This document shows positions 10,654 through 20,724 of a stretch of 34,404 bases of DNA, one piece after another. Source of the DNA: Nemertoderma westbladi (taxonomy: Eukaryota; Xenacoelomorpha; Nemertodermatida; Nemertodermatidae); NCBI GenBank assembly GCA_032718475.1, contig JAUCBJ010007516.1, forward strand, positions 1 through 34,404. The letters are read 5' to 3'. Position 1 is the stretch's first letter, and every line of letters begins with the position of its first letter. A program made the translations under genes and the position numbers. The notes below the pieces were generated by a model. That model saw only the letters and a list, made by a program, of their open reading frames with translations, searched no databases and was not told the DNA's origin.

Positions 10654-11819
10654 GGGTAAATCTTTTCGACCTACGCGTAGGCCTACGCGTAGCTACGCGT
10701 AGCTACGCGTAGTTTGTAACTTCCATTCTTGTCATTTACCGGTAGGGCCAGACTTACTGCCTTTTTAACTACTACGCGTAGGTGTTTTAAAACTACGCGT
10801 AGTTATTTTGGAACTACGCGTAGGTATTTTGAAACTCCTTTAGGTGCTACGCGTAGCTACGCGTAGGTGCTACGCGTAGCAGTCCTGATAACAATGATTT
10901 TTCATTTCAGGTCCGGTAAGGTTGAGTTGTTAGGCAAGTATCGGTATATGTCAGGTATCTGATTATCAGATAAAGGAATAACAGAATCGGAAACTCATAT
11001 CTCTACATACAGCACTGGTAATAAATAATATTCGGCTCTTTCACATACAAACACAGGATGAATAAAAAGTAGACTTAAAATTCACGTCTCATGATTCAAG
11101 TATCTTTGTTTCCATTGGATTATTGAAATATTCTACAGTAGTAAGCTACCAATCTACCAGTGAAGCTGATAAATACTACATAAAATTCAATTGTTTGGTC
11201 AAATAACAAGTGCAACCAATCATGGTAGACAATTTAGCCTCCCCCACCCCCTTCCCTTGTTAAGGAGTTAACATATTAAATATATCCTTGCCCTATCGTG
11301 GACACAGGCAATAAAAAGCATAGAGAATCGATAAGAACCATCGGCCTATTTCCTTTGAAAACTATTTTTGAACTCTAAACATTATTACCGGTAACACATT
11401 TTAGCACCCGCAACGCATGAAGTGAAGAATATGTAGTCTTAGCGTATTCCTCTATATAGAGTATACAGGTATAGGATGCATTACTGTTTAAAGCATTTGA
11501 TGGTTGTGGGTTGTTTATTGAACATACCGTATGGTCTTATTTTAGTACTGAACCGCTTGGAATACGTAGGCCTACTAATGATAAACGACATATAGGCATA
11601 GTTATGGGTAGGACCTACGCGTAGTTATACGTAGCACCTACGCGGAGGTCGCGTAGGACCTACGCGTAGCTACGCGTAGCTACGCGTAGCACCTACGCGT
11701 AGTTAATGTTAAAACTCTGAAACTGGTGATATATGACCCAATGTTGCGAACTACGCGTAGCTACGCGTAGCTACGCGTAGCTACGCGTAGGCCTACGCGT
11801 AGGTTGAAAAGATTTACCC
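10654..11819. mobile_element. Non-autonomous foldback transposon B, 8-bp TSD
   Basis: The left end is GGGTAAATCTTTTCGACC and the right end is its reverse complement with one mismatch (GGTTGAAAAGATTTACCC). A perfect 8-bp duplication, CACAGCAC, flanks it at 10646-10653 and 11820-11827. Inside the termini the arms are tandem copies of the 10-bp palindrome CTACGCGTAG, some joined as CTACGCGTAGGCCTACGCGTAG. Further copies are scattered at 10771-10880 and 11612-11703. The terminal inverted repeat is about 58 bp, and the right arm has one extra palindrome unit. No coding capacity was seen in the interior. It lies only 150 bp from transposon A. Confidence 0.92.
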
Positions 11820-11827
11820 CACAGCAC

Positions 11828-12823
11828 TGCCATTACCATATTGAGATTACTGTATTCAGGCAGTCAGGCTGTCAGGTAGTACTGTATTACATTACAGTAC
11901 AAGTACCGGTACTGTATTACAATGCAGCAGTGCACAGTGTATTATACCTATCATTGTATCAGCCTATTTCAGTACCAGTATACTGCTGTACTGCTCTACT
12001 GCTCTACTGCAGTACTGCTATCCGGCTATAGTATGCTGACTGCTGCATTATACTGTTCTAATACAGTAATACCAGAATACAGGAATACCGGTACTTCTGC
12101 ACTGTACTCAGCAGGTACTGCTGTACGCTGTCAGCTGTAGTACCGGTAGGCCCTACTGTATAGTACCAGTACCTGACCATACCAGCTCACTGTACACTGT
12201 ACGACTAGAGATTACCCATCTCACGCTCACCCTGTCACCTCTCTGCCTGTATATAGGCTATAGGCCTAATACATAATAGTTTAAGTACCGGCTGACCGGT
12301 ACAGCATACAGCCCACATACAGACATACTGTCATACAGTCATAGGCCCAATCTGCCAATCCAGCAATCTGTGTAATAGGCCTACTGCAGTACTGTACAGT
12401 ACAGCTCAGCAGCTGTAATACTATACAGCAACAGCTATAACAGTCTGACAGTACTGCAAGGGCTTTTTAGGGTTAAGGCCTACTACCAGACTTCTGGATT
12501 TAATAGGGTAGCCTAACAGCTTAATACCCTACATAAATAATATGAATTAGAAATTTATATAGCTGTACTGCTGTCTGGCTGTGATGTACCTGGAATAAAA
12601 TATAGCTATAAAAAAGCTATAACAGTACAGCAGTAGGTAGGGTAAAGCTATAGGCCTAAAGTTAAAATAAAGCTATAAATTAAATTAAACTAAATTGCTA
12701 TAAAGTTGTTCAGTTGTTGTTTGTTCGGACTATAAAGTTATGTCAGTAGGCCTATGTGAGTTAACCAGTTAACAGGTTGACTACCGGTATACTCAGATAC
12801 TATAGTTATAGTACCGGTCGGCT
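11828..12823. repeat. GTAC/CTGTA-rich degenerate simple-sequence region
   Basis: About 600 bases (11850-12450) are dominated by short variants of CAGTAC, GTACTG, TACTGTA and ACCGGTAC. They give weak overlapping frames with many tyrosine, leucine and valine codons. Further right, AGCTATA and CTATAAAGTT motifs recur (about 12590-12740). No gene or defined element boundary was found. Confidence 0.45.
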
Positions 12824-13454
12824 CGGTACAGTCAGGAACACTGGTCACAATATGTCCAATTTACAGCCAGAATGTGTCCGCGGAAAACGCTCTCAGAGTG
12901 AAATTTCTCCATAGAAAACAATGCTAAATTTCATTTGAAAACCGGCAGTGAAATTTTAACATTCAGTCGGTGAGAAGTCAAAAATTGGACTTCAAGTCCA
13001 ATTTTAGACTTCAAGTCCAATTTTGGACTCCAAAGTCCAATATTGGACTTTAGTACAACTCCAAGTGTACCCATGCTGCCATACTGTATATCGGTATTTA
13101 AATCAAAACTGCATCCCGTATCAGTACATATATATATTACATAATTACAATGCAACATTATTTTAATGATCAAATTAATTATTATATGTATTATAAACAG
13201 GGATCGCACACGTACAGTCAGACATCAGTAGTTACTTTTTGCGGTAGTGGTATAGCTTTGCGGTAGCCTTACTGCCTTAGCGGTGTATACCGCGGTAGCG
13301 TAGTGGAGTTATAGCTGTATAGTTCATTGTCATTCATACCCATACTGCCATACCTGTGGTATTTTCGTATGGCAAAAATAAGACTACTGTAAACTGTAAC
13401 CTATTATGTTATTGAGTTAATATTTATTGACTAATTGCAGAATTGTTTTGATTA

Positions 13455-13860
13455 GGTTCACTGTGTCAAGTACAATGCACACATCTCTGCATCTCCAACC
13501 AAACACTATATAACATTGGAGTTGGAGGTGTCTCATTCAGTCATTGGTTCCCCCAAGCTTGACACTAGAACAAAGCCGCCTCCGCTTTGCAGGACATCGC
13601 TTTAAGCCGTGAGGACCAGCCAGTGCACCTCATGGAGTGAATAAGCATGGTGGACAGCCCATAACTTTCTTGAGACGCATCTTTATACTGTCTTAAAGGA
13701 CACTGGCCTTGAAGATGCGGATGATCTAGCAAATGTCATGGGTGATAAGGCTGTAAGAGTGTATGTAAGGGAGTTGTGGAGGCGCACTTTTGTCAACAAG
13801 CCGGCACAGCATTCTTAATACATAATAGGGCCTATATATATAATCCATTTGCAATGCATC
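13455..13860 (+). pseudogene. 3' end of a non-LTR retrotransposon, copy 1 (degraded)
   Basis: The DNA closely matches the minus-strand segment at 25974-26310. It includes a GCTTGACACTAGAACAAAGC segment, GCCGCCTCCGCTTTGCAGGACA and the stretch encoding TGLEDADDLANVMG. Insertions and deletions break the frame: an extra segment GCTGTAAGAGTGTATGTAAG lies near 13749, and bases are lost around 13605. The match continues past the stop (CACAGCATTCTTA, 13804-13816) into a TGCAATGCATCATGC stretch, showing a shared 3' UTR. The encoded text resembles the RLRFAGH-LRR...-GG-P-T end found in RTE/CR1-type reverse transcriptase proteins. Confidence 0.7.
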
Positions 13861-13904
13861 ATGCCGATTGTAGTAGTAGTATGTGGTGAGGTTATAGGCC
13901 CGTA

Positions 13905-14625
13905 TGCTAAGTGACTTTTTTGTGCGCCGAACGCGACGCGGCGCAGAAAAAAATGTGCGCCTGCGCAGTCGAAAACAGTGCAAAATCCGCGTGCGCAGCA
14001 GAAAAACTGCGCGAGATTGGCGCGCGCAGCAGAAATTCTGCGCGAGATTGGCGCGCACAGCAGAAATACTGCGCGAAATCTCCTACCTCTCCTACCTCTC
14101 AGCCTCTGTAGTACCGGTACTGTACCGTACCACCTACCCGCCTGCCTACTCTACTGGCTTAAGCAAGCCCTAAGCACACCAAGTAGGACGCTTTATTAGG
14201 CCTATATTATTGACATTACAGCATTGACATTACACATTGGCGTGGCGCGCACAGCAGAAATACTGCGCGAAATCTCCTACCACGTACCTGCCTGCCTACT
14301 GCTGTACTGGCCTAAAGCACACCAAGTAGCAAGTAGGAGGCTTATTATTTCAGTATTTCTTACAGTCTTATCTGTATTGTCATTACCCTGTTACCGGTAG
14401 TCGGCAGACTGCCAGGGGTAGGTCTACTTACCGGTACTGACTTAGTGCTGTAGTGCAAGTCTGAGCCGTGCTATCAATTTTCTGCGCCTGCGCCTGTCGC
14501 GCCGCGCTCTAAATTTTCTCTGCGCGGCGCTGCGTGGCGCTGCGCTGCGCTCTCAATTTTCTGCGCCTGGTCCAAATTCTGGAAAAAATTGTGCGCCGAA
14601 CGCGTTCGGCGTACATGCCCTACTT
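13905..14625. repeat. GC-rich inverted-repeat block with ctgcgcgcag minisatellite
   Basis: The left boundary has TGTGCGCCGAACGCGACGCG. The right boundary has TGTGCGCCGAACGCGTTCGG, itself a near-palindrome. Between them are about three copies of a 32-bp unit built on GCGCGCAGCAGAAATTCTGC (13985-14085), another at 14240-14280, and CTGCGCCTGCGCC/GCGCTGCG blocks at 14480-14570. The sharp change in base composition suggests a separate insertion. No target-site duplication was found. Confidence 0.45.
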
Positions 14626-15828
14626 AGCAGAATGGGTTATAGGGCTCCTTCAATTGGTAAAGTCAAAAGTGGCCGTTTATTGTTTTAGTTAGAAAAGCCT
14701 GCATCTGTAACCTGTTCCTTTCCCTCAATTGGTTTATGATTAAGACATGTGTTACTTGTTACTTCTGTACTTATTATGTGGAGACCCCAACACATTAATC
14801 AGCGTTACTAATCCCATTTCATTATCCTGTTATCCAGCCGTTTTATAATACCCTTCCTGTTGTATGGTAAAATAAGAAGAGATGGTGGTAGCATCAACTT
14901 GTAGTATTTCTTTCTGATAGGGCTCCCATAGCCTTAGACGAAATCGTAGCTTGTACTGTAGTTAGCCTTAGCAGCCAGCTGCAGTTGGCTAGTATCCACC
15001 AAATATAATTTGTAATTAAATATTTGTTGGAGCATAATCTAATCTAGTCCTAAAGACACTATAAAGTCCTGGGTACAAAAAGTACCTGGAATGCTAGAAT
15101 GTACCATTATATTCTAAGTACAGTACAGTCATTACACTGAAGATACATACAGAGCTGCAAAGGTAACTTTCCATAACTTAACAGCTGTCTGGCTGTCTCT
15201 CATCTGTCATGCTTCATGTACCTTTAAGTTCGATTCTCAATGTCACGTCCAAAATTGGACTTAAAGTCCAATATTGGACTTTTGTAAAAATTCAAAGCCA
15301 TATAAAAAAAGTTCCCCCTGGTGAATTTCAGGTCCCCCTGTTCAAAACTCTTATTTTTTGATATATTTTCGATTAAAGAAAAAAAATCCCGCCCGATCCA
15401 ATTACCCAAGGCCCTGGAACAATTGGCTGATTTGAAGTCCAATATTGGACTCACAGAAGTCCAATTTTGGACTTGAACTGGAGTCGAAGTCCAATTTTGG
15501 ACTCAAGTCCAATTTTTGACTTCTCACCGACTGACATTGGCATTCTAAAAATTATGCCATTAGAACCGCCATAAAATTCTGTGTAAATTAATTTGAGAAT
15601 TAGAATCTCATCGTTGGGATAACTATCATAATATTAAAAATAAAAATGTGCCCAGCTTCTGCTTTGAGTACTATTGGAGTTACAGCCAAAATATGTCCGG
15701 AAAGATAATCGCAGCCTGTGCTGGTGAAGGACAAATAGTGGCTGCACGGACACTTTCTGGCTGTAAATATGTGGACAATTTTTGGCTGAGCTTCAGCCAG
15801 AAAGTGACCAGTGTTCCTAACTGCGGTA

Positions 15829-16280
15829 CAGATTGTGAACAAAATATTAATTTGTGTAAGCTGGAAGCTGGTTACTGGGTTAGCGTAGTAGGCCTATATA
15901 AGCAAGCATTCTGACTGAGGCTGAGCGGGCTATAAACAGATAAACAGATAAAGTTACGTGAAGGTCAGAAGGTACCGGTACGGGCGGTACATAAAGTTGG
16001 TTGAGCGGACTATAAAATTCCGTTTGTGGACAGTACGCAGTACGAGTACACCTGTACACCGGTAACTGTATAAAGTTGTTTAACAGTTTGAGTGGACTAT
16101 AAATTTATGCATTATGTGAGCGCCTAGAACTAACTAGGCCTATAAAGTTTATGAACAGATTATAAAGTCAGAAAGTTCTATGAGCGTATTATAAAAGTTA
16201 AGTGAGAGTTATGCGGACTGTCTAACTGTACCGGTAGAATATAATATTTTTTATATATTTTTTATAATATTTTTATAGTA
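15829..16280. repeat. Degenerate tandem CGGACTATAAAGTT repeats
   Basis: Variants of (GAGCG)GACTATAAA(G/A)TT recur at irregular 30-70 bp spacing, near 15929, 16004, 16089, 16140, 16170 and 16188. One copy at about 12725 lies on the other side of the nested elements in the same orientation. The nest therefore seems to have landed beside or inside an older repeat array. Confidence 0.45.
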
Positions 16281-16372
16281 CGCACCAAGGTTGCACCTTG
16301 GTCTATCCGTTTAGTTGGTAACAAGTTAGACCCAGAGTTCTTTGTGCATCTCATTGGGCTCAAACCTTGAGC
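16281..16372 (+). repeat. tRNA-like sequence after a short hairpin
   Basis: ACCAAGG-TTGCA-CCTTGGT (16284-16302) can form a 7-bp hairpin. It is followed by TTTAGTTGGTAACAAG, which resembles a tRNA D-arm/A box, then TTAGACCCAGAG and GGGCTCAAACCTTG, which resembles a B box. Pairing of the arms is poor. It may be a tRNA-derived SINE relic, and chance similarity is quite possible. Confidence 0.28.
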
Positions 16373-17022
16373 TATTACTGTATTACCAGATTACTGGTTA
16401 CTGTTTATCCTGTTATCACCTGTGGTATTGCCTACCCGTGATAGTAACGTGTACCGTGTTAGTATTTCATATATTTATAATTAATATTTTTTATTTATAA
16501 AATACGCGTTCTTCTGTTCTTCGTACTCTTTCTGATTTTCGCGCATTATTTTTTCCGGATTATTTTGTAGGGATTGCAGTCGGTTGCTCTCTTTGCCACC
16601 ATTTCCCATCCTCCAGCCTTTCTGCCGTTAGTAAAGTCGATCTGAACAATTTTTTTCTAAAAGACCGGTCAAGGCGATATGAGCAAAGATATTTACCGAA
16701 AGTAGTAGCCTACCGTTACCGTACCTACCTACATCACATCACTGCATCACAACAGTTCCTTAGCGTAGCGTAGGTAATACCAAATGATCAGACCGTTGAG
16801 TTGAGTATACGGTACCGTAATATTCCTAATTGATTGTAAAAGATTCTACAATTATTACCGGTACTGAATTATTTAAGTCTTATTTTGCATTTAATTTTAA
16901 TCAAGTTACCTGGATACGGCAGTGCGATACTAAAATAATTCTTCTTCAGTGATTGACAGACTGACCAGACCATTGACTGATAGACAAGCAAGATATTGCA
17001 GAATATTTTATCGAATGCCAAT
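16373..17022 (+). other. Upstream region of the UBE2G1 gene
   Basis: No open frame or clear repeat. It presumably contains the promoter and 5' UTR. A pyrimidine-rich stretch (about 16500-16625) and TACCGTACC/ACCGGTAC motifs are visible. I could not identify a TATA box or a convincing 5' intron. Confidence 0.35.
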
Positions 17023-17565
17023 ATGACATCGAACTCGCCCGCTGCCATCGGATCTCCCCATTCCACAAGCGGCGCCCTCCTTCTAAAGAAACAACTCATG
17101 GAATTAAACAAAGGCTCTTCGTCTAGCGACGGTTTCTCCGCCGGTTTAGTCGACGAAAGCGACATATTCAACTGGGAAGTCGTTGTGATGGGGCCTCCGG
17201 AGACATACTTTGAGAACGGAATCTTTAAAGCACGTCTCACCTTCCCCAAAGACTATCCCCAGAAACCGCCCTCGATGCGGTTCATCTCGGAGGTTTGGCA
17301 CCCGAATATCGCGAAGAACGGCGAGGTCTGCATCTCGATTCTGCACAGCCCCGGGGACGATGCGTACGGCTACGAGTCGGCGTCCGAGCGGTGGCTACCC
17401 ATACACACCGTGGAGACCATACTCATTTCGGTGATTTCGATGCTGGCGGACCCGAACGATGAGAGTCCGGCGAACGTGGACGCCGCCAAGGAATGGCGAC
17501 ACGATTACAACGGAGAGTTTAAACGGAAGGTAATGCGTTGCGTGCGACGCAGTCTCGATTCCTAG
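17023..17565 (+). CDS. UBE2G1: Ubiquitin-conjugating enzyme E2 G1 (single coding exon)
   Basis: A 180-residue protein from the ATG at 17023 to the TAG at 17563-17565. In-frame codons upstream (from a TTG at 16996) contain no ATG. E2 enzymes accept ubiquitin from E1 as a thioester and pass it to substrates with an E3. The UBC fold is complete: first helix LLLKKQLMELNK, then FPKDYPQKPP, the HPN motif at 93-95 and the catalytic Cys103 in NGEVCISILH. After the cysteine comes the acidic insertion PGDDAYGYESASERW that marks the UBE2G/CDC34 class. The downstream VETILISVISMLADPN and SPANVDAAKEWR segments are characteristic of UBE2G1. The N-terminus is about 10 residues longer than I would expect for vertebrate UBE2G1 and is Ser/Asn-rich. 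There is no intron in the coding region, so it may be a retrogene. The frame is fully intact and GC-richer than its surroundings, so a working gene is likely. Confidence 0.93.
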   Translation: MTSNSPAAIGSPHSTSGALLLKKQLMELNKGSSSSDGFSAGLVDESDIFNWEVVVMGPPETYFENGIFKARLTFPKDYPQKPPSMRFISEVWHPNIAKNGEVCISILHSPGDDAYGYESASERWLPIHTVETILISVISMLADPNDESPANVDAAKEWRHDYNGEFKRKVMRCVRRSLDS

Positions 17566-17887
17566 ACTATTGCACCTCCGTCCCTCCTCTCTCCTAGCTG
17601 GGTAATTATTGGATCTATGCAGTTCGCGGTCTGTCTGTCTGTCTCTAAGTCAGTTTGTTATAACGTTCAGCTACATTGACTTAAGCCAATTGTTGATTTA
17701 GTTTTTTGGTTCGGTTTATTTAGAAGTCCCAAACCCGAAGTAATCTTATAAATTTTGTAGATTTCTGAGGTTATTAACAACTGATAGACCGACAGTCGGA
17801 CCACGAACTGCGTTATTCCCAACAATTAGATTATTTTCCTACACACATATGTTCCTTTAATTGTAAACAATTTAGTTTTTATTTTCC

Positions 17888-17893
17888 AATAAA
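17888..17893 (+). promoter_or_regulatory. AATAAA polyadenylation signal for UBE2G1
   Basis: A canonical AATAAA in AT-rich sequence 323 bases after the stop codon, the first clear signal downstream. No long A tract follows, so there is no visible retroposition tail at this point. Confidence 0.5.
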
Positions 17894-17970
17894 TAATTTA
17901 ATATATTTTATTATAAAAACCGACACCACATATGGAATATTAATATATAGTGTCGTTATTAAGGCACCTG

Positions 17971-17984
17971 CCCCCCCCCCCCCC
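17971..17984. repeat. C14 homopolymer run
   Basis: Fourteen consecutive C residues followed by ACCC, one of several long G/C runs in the window. Confidence 0.9.
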
Positions 17985-18035
17985 ACCCGCCATTATAGAT
18001 AGATTCACCTCCCTCCTCCTTGCTGGTTGATCCAT

Positions 18036-18073
18036 AATTTTTATTTTCGCTTTCAATCTTTAGCTACAAGCGT
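18036..18073 (+). repeat. 38-bp direct repeat, copy 1
   Basis: Begins AATTTTTATTTTCGCTTTCA and ends TTTAGCTACAAGCGT. It recurs exactly 500 bases downstream (18536-18573, 36 of 38 identical) and in reverse at 20371-20408. The two direct copies flank the palindrome at 18168-18520. Copy 1 and the reversed copy also share the following GTGTCTC...CGATATT, so they look like the ends of one repeat family. Confidence 0.7.
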
Positions 18074-18167
18074 TGAAAAAGGTGTCTCCGTCGATATTGC
18101 ACCAGTTACACTGCACTTATTCTCCAACCTTAAAGATATTTGTTGGTTCTAAAAGAAAGCCGGTCGT

Positions 18168-18520
18168 GCAAGGATTCCTAATATGTAACATAATCTAAAA
18201 TTCGTTGAAAAATAGCTGATATATGGGCGTTCGAAAGTTGAATGTATTTACTTCCGCTGTAAACCATTTATTCTATTTAATAAATACAACATGTTCTAGA
18301 ACATTCAGTTTATGTATGAATATCCATGTACTAGTATTATTATATAGTCATTGCATTGTTGCCCAGCTACGAATTAGATAAACAAAATGTTCTAGAACAT
18401 GTTGCATTTGTTATATAGAATAAATGACCTGCAGCGGAAGGTAATATGCAACTTTCGAATTCCCATAACTCGGCTATTTCTCAACAAAATTTAAGTATTT
18501 TACATATTTGGAATCCTTGC
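18168..18520. mobile_element. 353-bp foldback element (long palindrome)
   Basis: The arm at 18168-18306 (starting GCAAGGATTCC) matches the reverse complement of 18386-18520 along its whole length, at roughly four-fifths identity by eye, with a loop of about 79 bases. Both arms end internally in the perfect palindrome TGTTCTAGAACA. No clear target-site duplication. No coding capacity. The transcript would fold into a long hairpin. Confidence 0.8.
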
Positions 18521-19028
18521 AAGGTTGTGAGCCAGAATTTTTATTTTCGCTTTCATTCTTTAGCTACAATCGTACCGGTACCTAATAATAGAACATTGAT
18601 GTATCAAATACACAACACATTGAATCTAAATTTCACACGTGGCTTATATCAATTATGGAGAGTCTTGTGCGTCTTTTGACACTAAAATTAGTCAAATTAA
18701 TGATGGGGAATATTAATAAAATGCTGTTTACAATTACAAACTCGGCAGATTGCCTGACCGGTATGTAAGCACTCAGCATATTACAGTATCTGAGTATTAC
18801 AGATTTACTTAATTAAGTTGGGTTTACCGGTGACCGGTACACATTTTTATTATTCAAATACCATAATACAAATTATAATAGTAACGGCTAACCGGTATTA
18901 TAATATAAATCTAATCTGTAGGCCTTAACCGTACTTAAAGGGGATCAGTACAGGCATTCAAATTTTTTTTCTGTTTCATTTAGAGCCGATTTTTATGAAG
19001 ATTACAAATTTGAAAACCGCTTAGCAAG

Positions 19029-19420
19029 ATCTGTCTTACTTCTCGAGATATGGCTGTCTGTCCGATTGACTGTCGGTTTGTCCGTCAGTATGTCTGTCTG
19101 TCAATAAAAAGCAAACAATCTGTCCTAAAAAATTCCCTATATTGGTTTTCGTGGTCGGTGACTTCATTTCTGATGTCAATATTCAAATTTGGCCTCGTCG
19201 TTTCTGTCTATATGACTGTATGTCCGTCATAATATAACCGAAAGACTGACTGTAAAACAGACAATTTGGAAGTCATCAAATGTTAAATCTGACACTCGAA
19301 ATAAATTCTGCGACCAGGAAAATCCCTCTAGCTAAACGTTTAACTAGATTGTATGCCTTTTTCTTATATTTGACGGACAGATTGTCGGACAGTTATAAAG
19401 ACCGACAGACAGACAAACAA
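19029..19420 (+). repeat. Dispersed TCTGTCTGTC-rich repeat, copy 1
   Basis: From ATCTGTCTTACTTCTCGAGA to a GACAGACAGACAAAC end. The reverse complement of 25063-25446 shares the same order of landmarks: a TATCTTACTT.TCG.GATATGGCTG start, GAAAAC/TTTTC-GTGGTC segments, ACATTTGATG..AACATTTGA, TCTGCGACCAGGAAAA and the GACAGACAGACAAAC end. It is therefore a repeat family, not just a microsatellite. Confidence 0.6.
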
Positions 19421-19997
19421 GATTGCATTAAAAGTAACTGACCTCAGAAATGAAATCAGCGACCAGGAAAACCCCATAGCAAAAATCTTAGCATGGTTTT
19501 GAGCTTTCTTTTTGCTAGGTATACAGTATATTGACAGACATTATTTCATTATAACAGACAGTTTTTGCGCGGGAAGGTTCAAATTTTAATTTTTCTCGGC
19601 TGCTATTTGAGATATAGACTTAAAAATTTATCACTGGGATCATTTTTTACCGTAGAAAAACGTGAACCAATTATTTTTTTAAATATAATGTACGCATAAA
19701 CACCGAATTGTAATTTTAATGTTTGTGACACTAATTATTTGGCTATTTTTTTTTTTTTTAATTCGGTCCATTTTTCAAAAAATAAGCTAAATATATTAAA
19801 AAATTGAAATAAAAAAAAATGGTTCACCAGAAAGCCCATTAAATTCCGGTTGGAATGCAAAACAGTTGGTCTATAAAGTAATCTGATGCGTTCTAAAAGT
19901 GTACCGCGGCTCAATAATAGTTTGTATGGATAAAATGACTGTACTGATCCCTTTAATACAGCTTGGAATGCAGTATTGCTGCTGGAAATACTGCTGG
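19421..19997. other. Loop region of the large foldback element
   Basis: AT-rich, with long T and A runs (for example 19745-19760 and 19811-19820). It contains no gene and no internal repeat that I could recognise. Confidence 0.4.
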
Positions 19998-20724
19998 AAA
20001 CAGCATTTTATCAATCTTCCCCATCATGAATTTGACTAATTTCAGTGCCAAAAGACGCGCAAAATTCTTCGTTTTTGATATAAGTATATAGTATAGATAG
20101 TAAGTAATTGATATAAGCCACGTGAGAAATGATCGAGATTAAATGTGTATTTGAATGGATCTTGAATTATTGTCTAATGAAATCAAGATAAGAAATCAGA
20201 TCACTTTGTGGAGACGTCAAATATGTAGCATCCAACCACAGCCGATTTTCAAAATTGGCTTCCGCCATTTCGACCTTTTCCTCGTGTTTTTTTCACAAAA
20301 AACACACCCCGCCACTACTCGACTCAGGGCCCATATTAACCCTAATATCGTCTGAGACACTTTTTTTAGAACGCTTGTAGCTAAAGAATGAGAGCGAAAA
20401 TAAATATTCTGCCTCACAGAGCAAAGGGGGTGGGGGTGAAACACGGTGTAAAGGGCATATTCTATAACATTTCACTGCGTAAAAAAATATAAAACATTTT
20501 TCAAGTAATTGTATATGTGTTTAACATCCATAGATTGTATAAATCCCCGCTGGTGGCGAATTCATTTTTTCCGCTCCATTTGCTATAGAGTTGGATCATC
20601 CTTCGTCCTGTTTAATTACTTAATAATTTTTCAAGTAAACTTTATTTGCTATAATATTTTCTTGTATATAATAATCCAATTGATCCGAATAAATGTGGGC
20701 ATTTATTGACTTGTTAACCTATGG

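Larger units (their letters stand above)
12964..15533. mobile_element. Inner foldback element with AGTCCAA palindromes, 5-bp TSD
   Basis: The left end is CAGTCGGTGAGAAGTCAAAA and the right end is its exact reverse complement. ACATT lies directly outside both ends (12959-12963 and 15534-15538). The arms (about 12964-13050, 15240-15290 and 15435-15533) are strings of AGTCCAATATTGGACT-type palindromes with one-base variants. It sits inside the element at 12829-15823 and itself holds a non-LTR retrotransposon fragment and a GC-rich inverted repeat, so it has been a repeated insertion target. Confidence 0.72.
12829..15823. mobile_element. Outer MITE-like element, 5-bp TSD, interrupted by insertions
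   Basis: The left end is CAGTCAGGAACACTGGTCAC. The right end read in reverse is CAGTTAGGAACACTGGTCAC, one difference in 20. Direct CGGTA copies lie at 12824-12828 and 15824-15828. Further inside, the arms share ACAGCCAGAA(T/A)GTGTCCG (12862-12880 and about 15745-15764). Removing the inner element at 12964-15533 and its duplication leaves about 420 bp, a normal MITE size. The short TSD means the exact boundaries are good but not certain. Confidence 0.65.
18536..20408. mobile_element. Large foldback element with unequal arms
   Basis: The left arm consists of 18536-18573 and 18604-18730. The right arm consists of 19998-20154 and 20371-20408. Shared blocks in reverse order include CACGTGGCTTATATCAATTA, GCGTCTTTTG.CACT.AAATTAG, TGATGGGGAA and AAAATGCTGTTT. 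The right arm has about 215 extra bases between its two blocks. The spacer (18731-19997) holds a TCTGTCTGTC-rich segment (19029-19420). No open frames of note. Confidence 0.65.

Noticed and set aside
13726-14199. Ala/Arg/Cys-rich small proteins
   Set aside because: They are created by the GCGCGCAGCAGAAATTCTGC minisatellite and adjacent GC-rich inverted repeats. Several frames are open at once, which points to composition rather than coding.
15224-15914. Small proteins over the right arms of the nested elements
   Set aside because: These frames follow the AGTCCAA palindromes and the CAGCCAGAAAGTG inverted repeats on both strands. No domain is visible.
16996-17022. An upstream start for UBE2G1 adding nine residues
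   Set aside because: The first codon of this extension is TTG, not ATG. The first ATG is at 17023, and the family alignment begins well after it.
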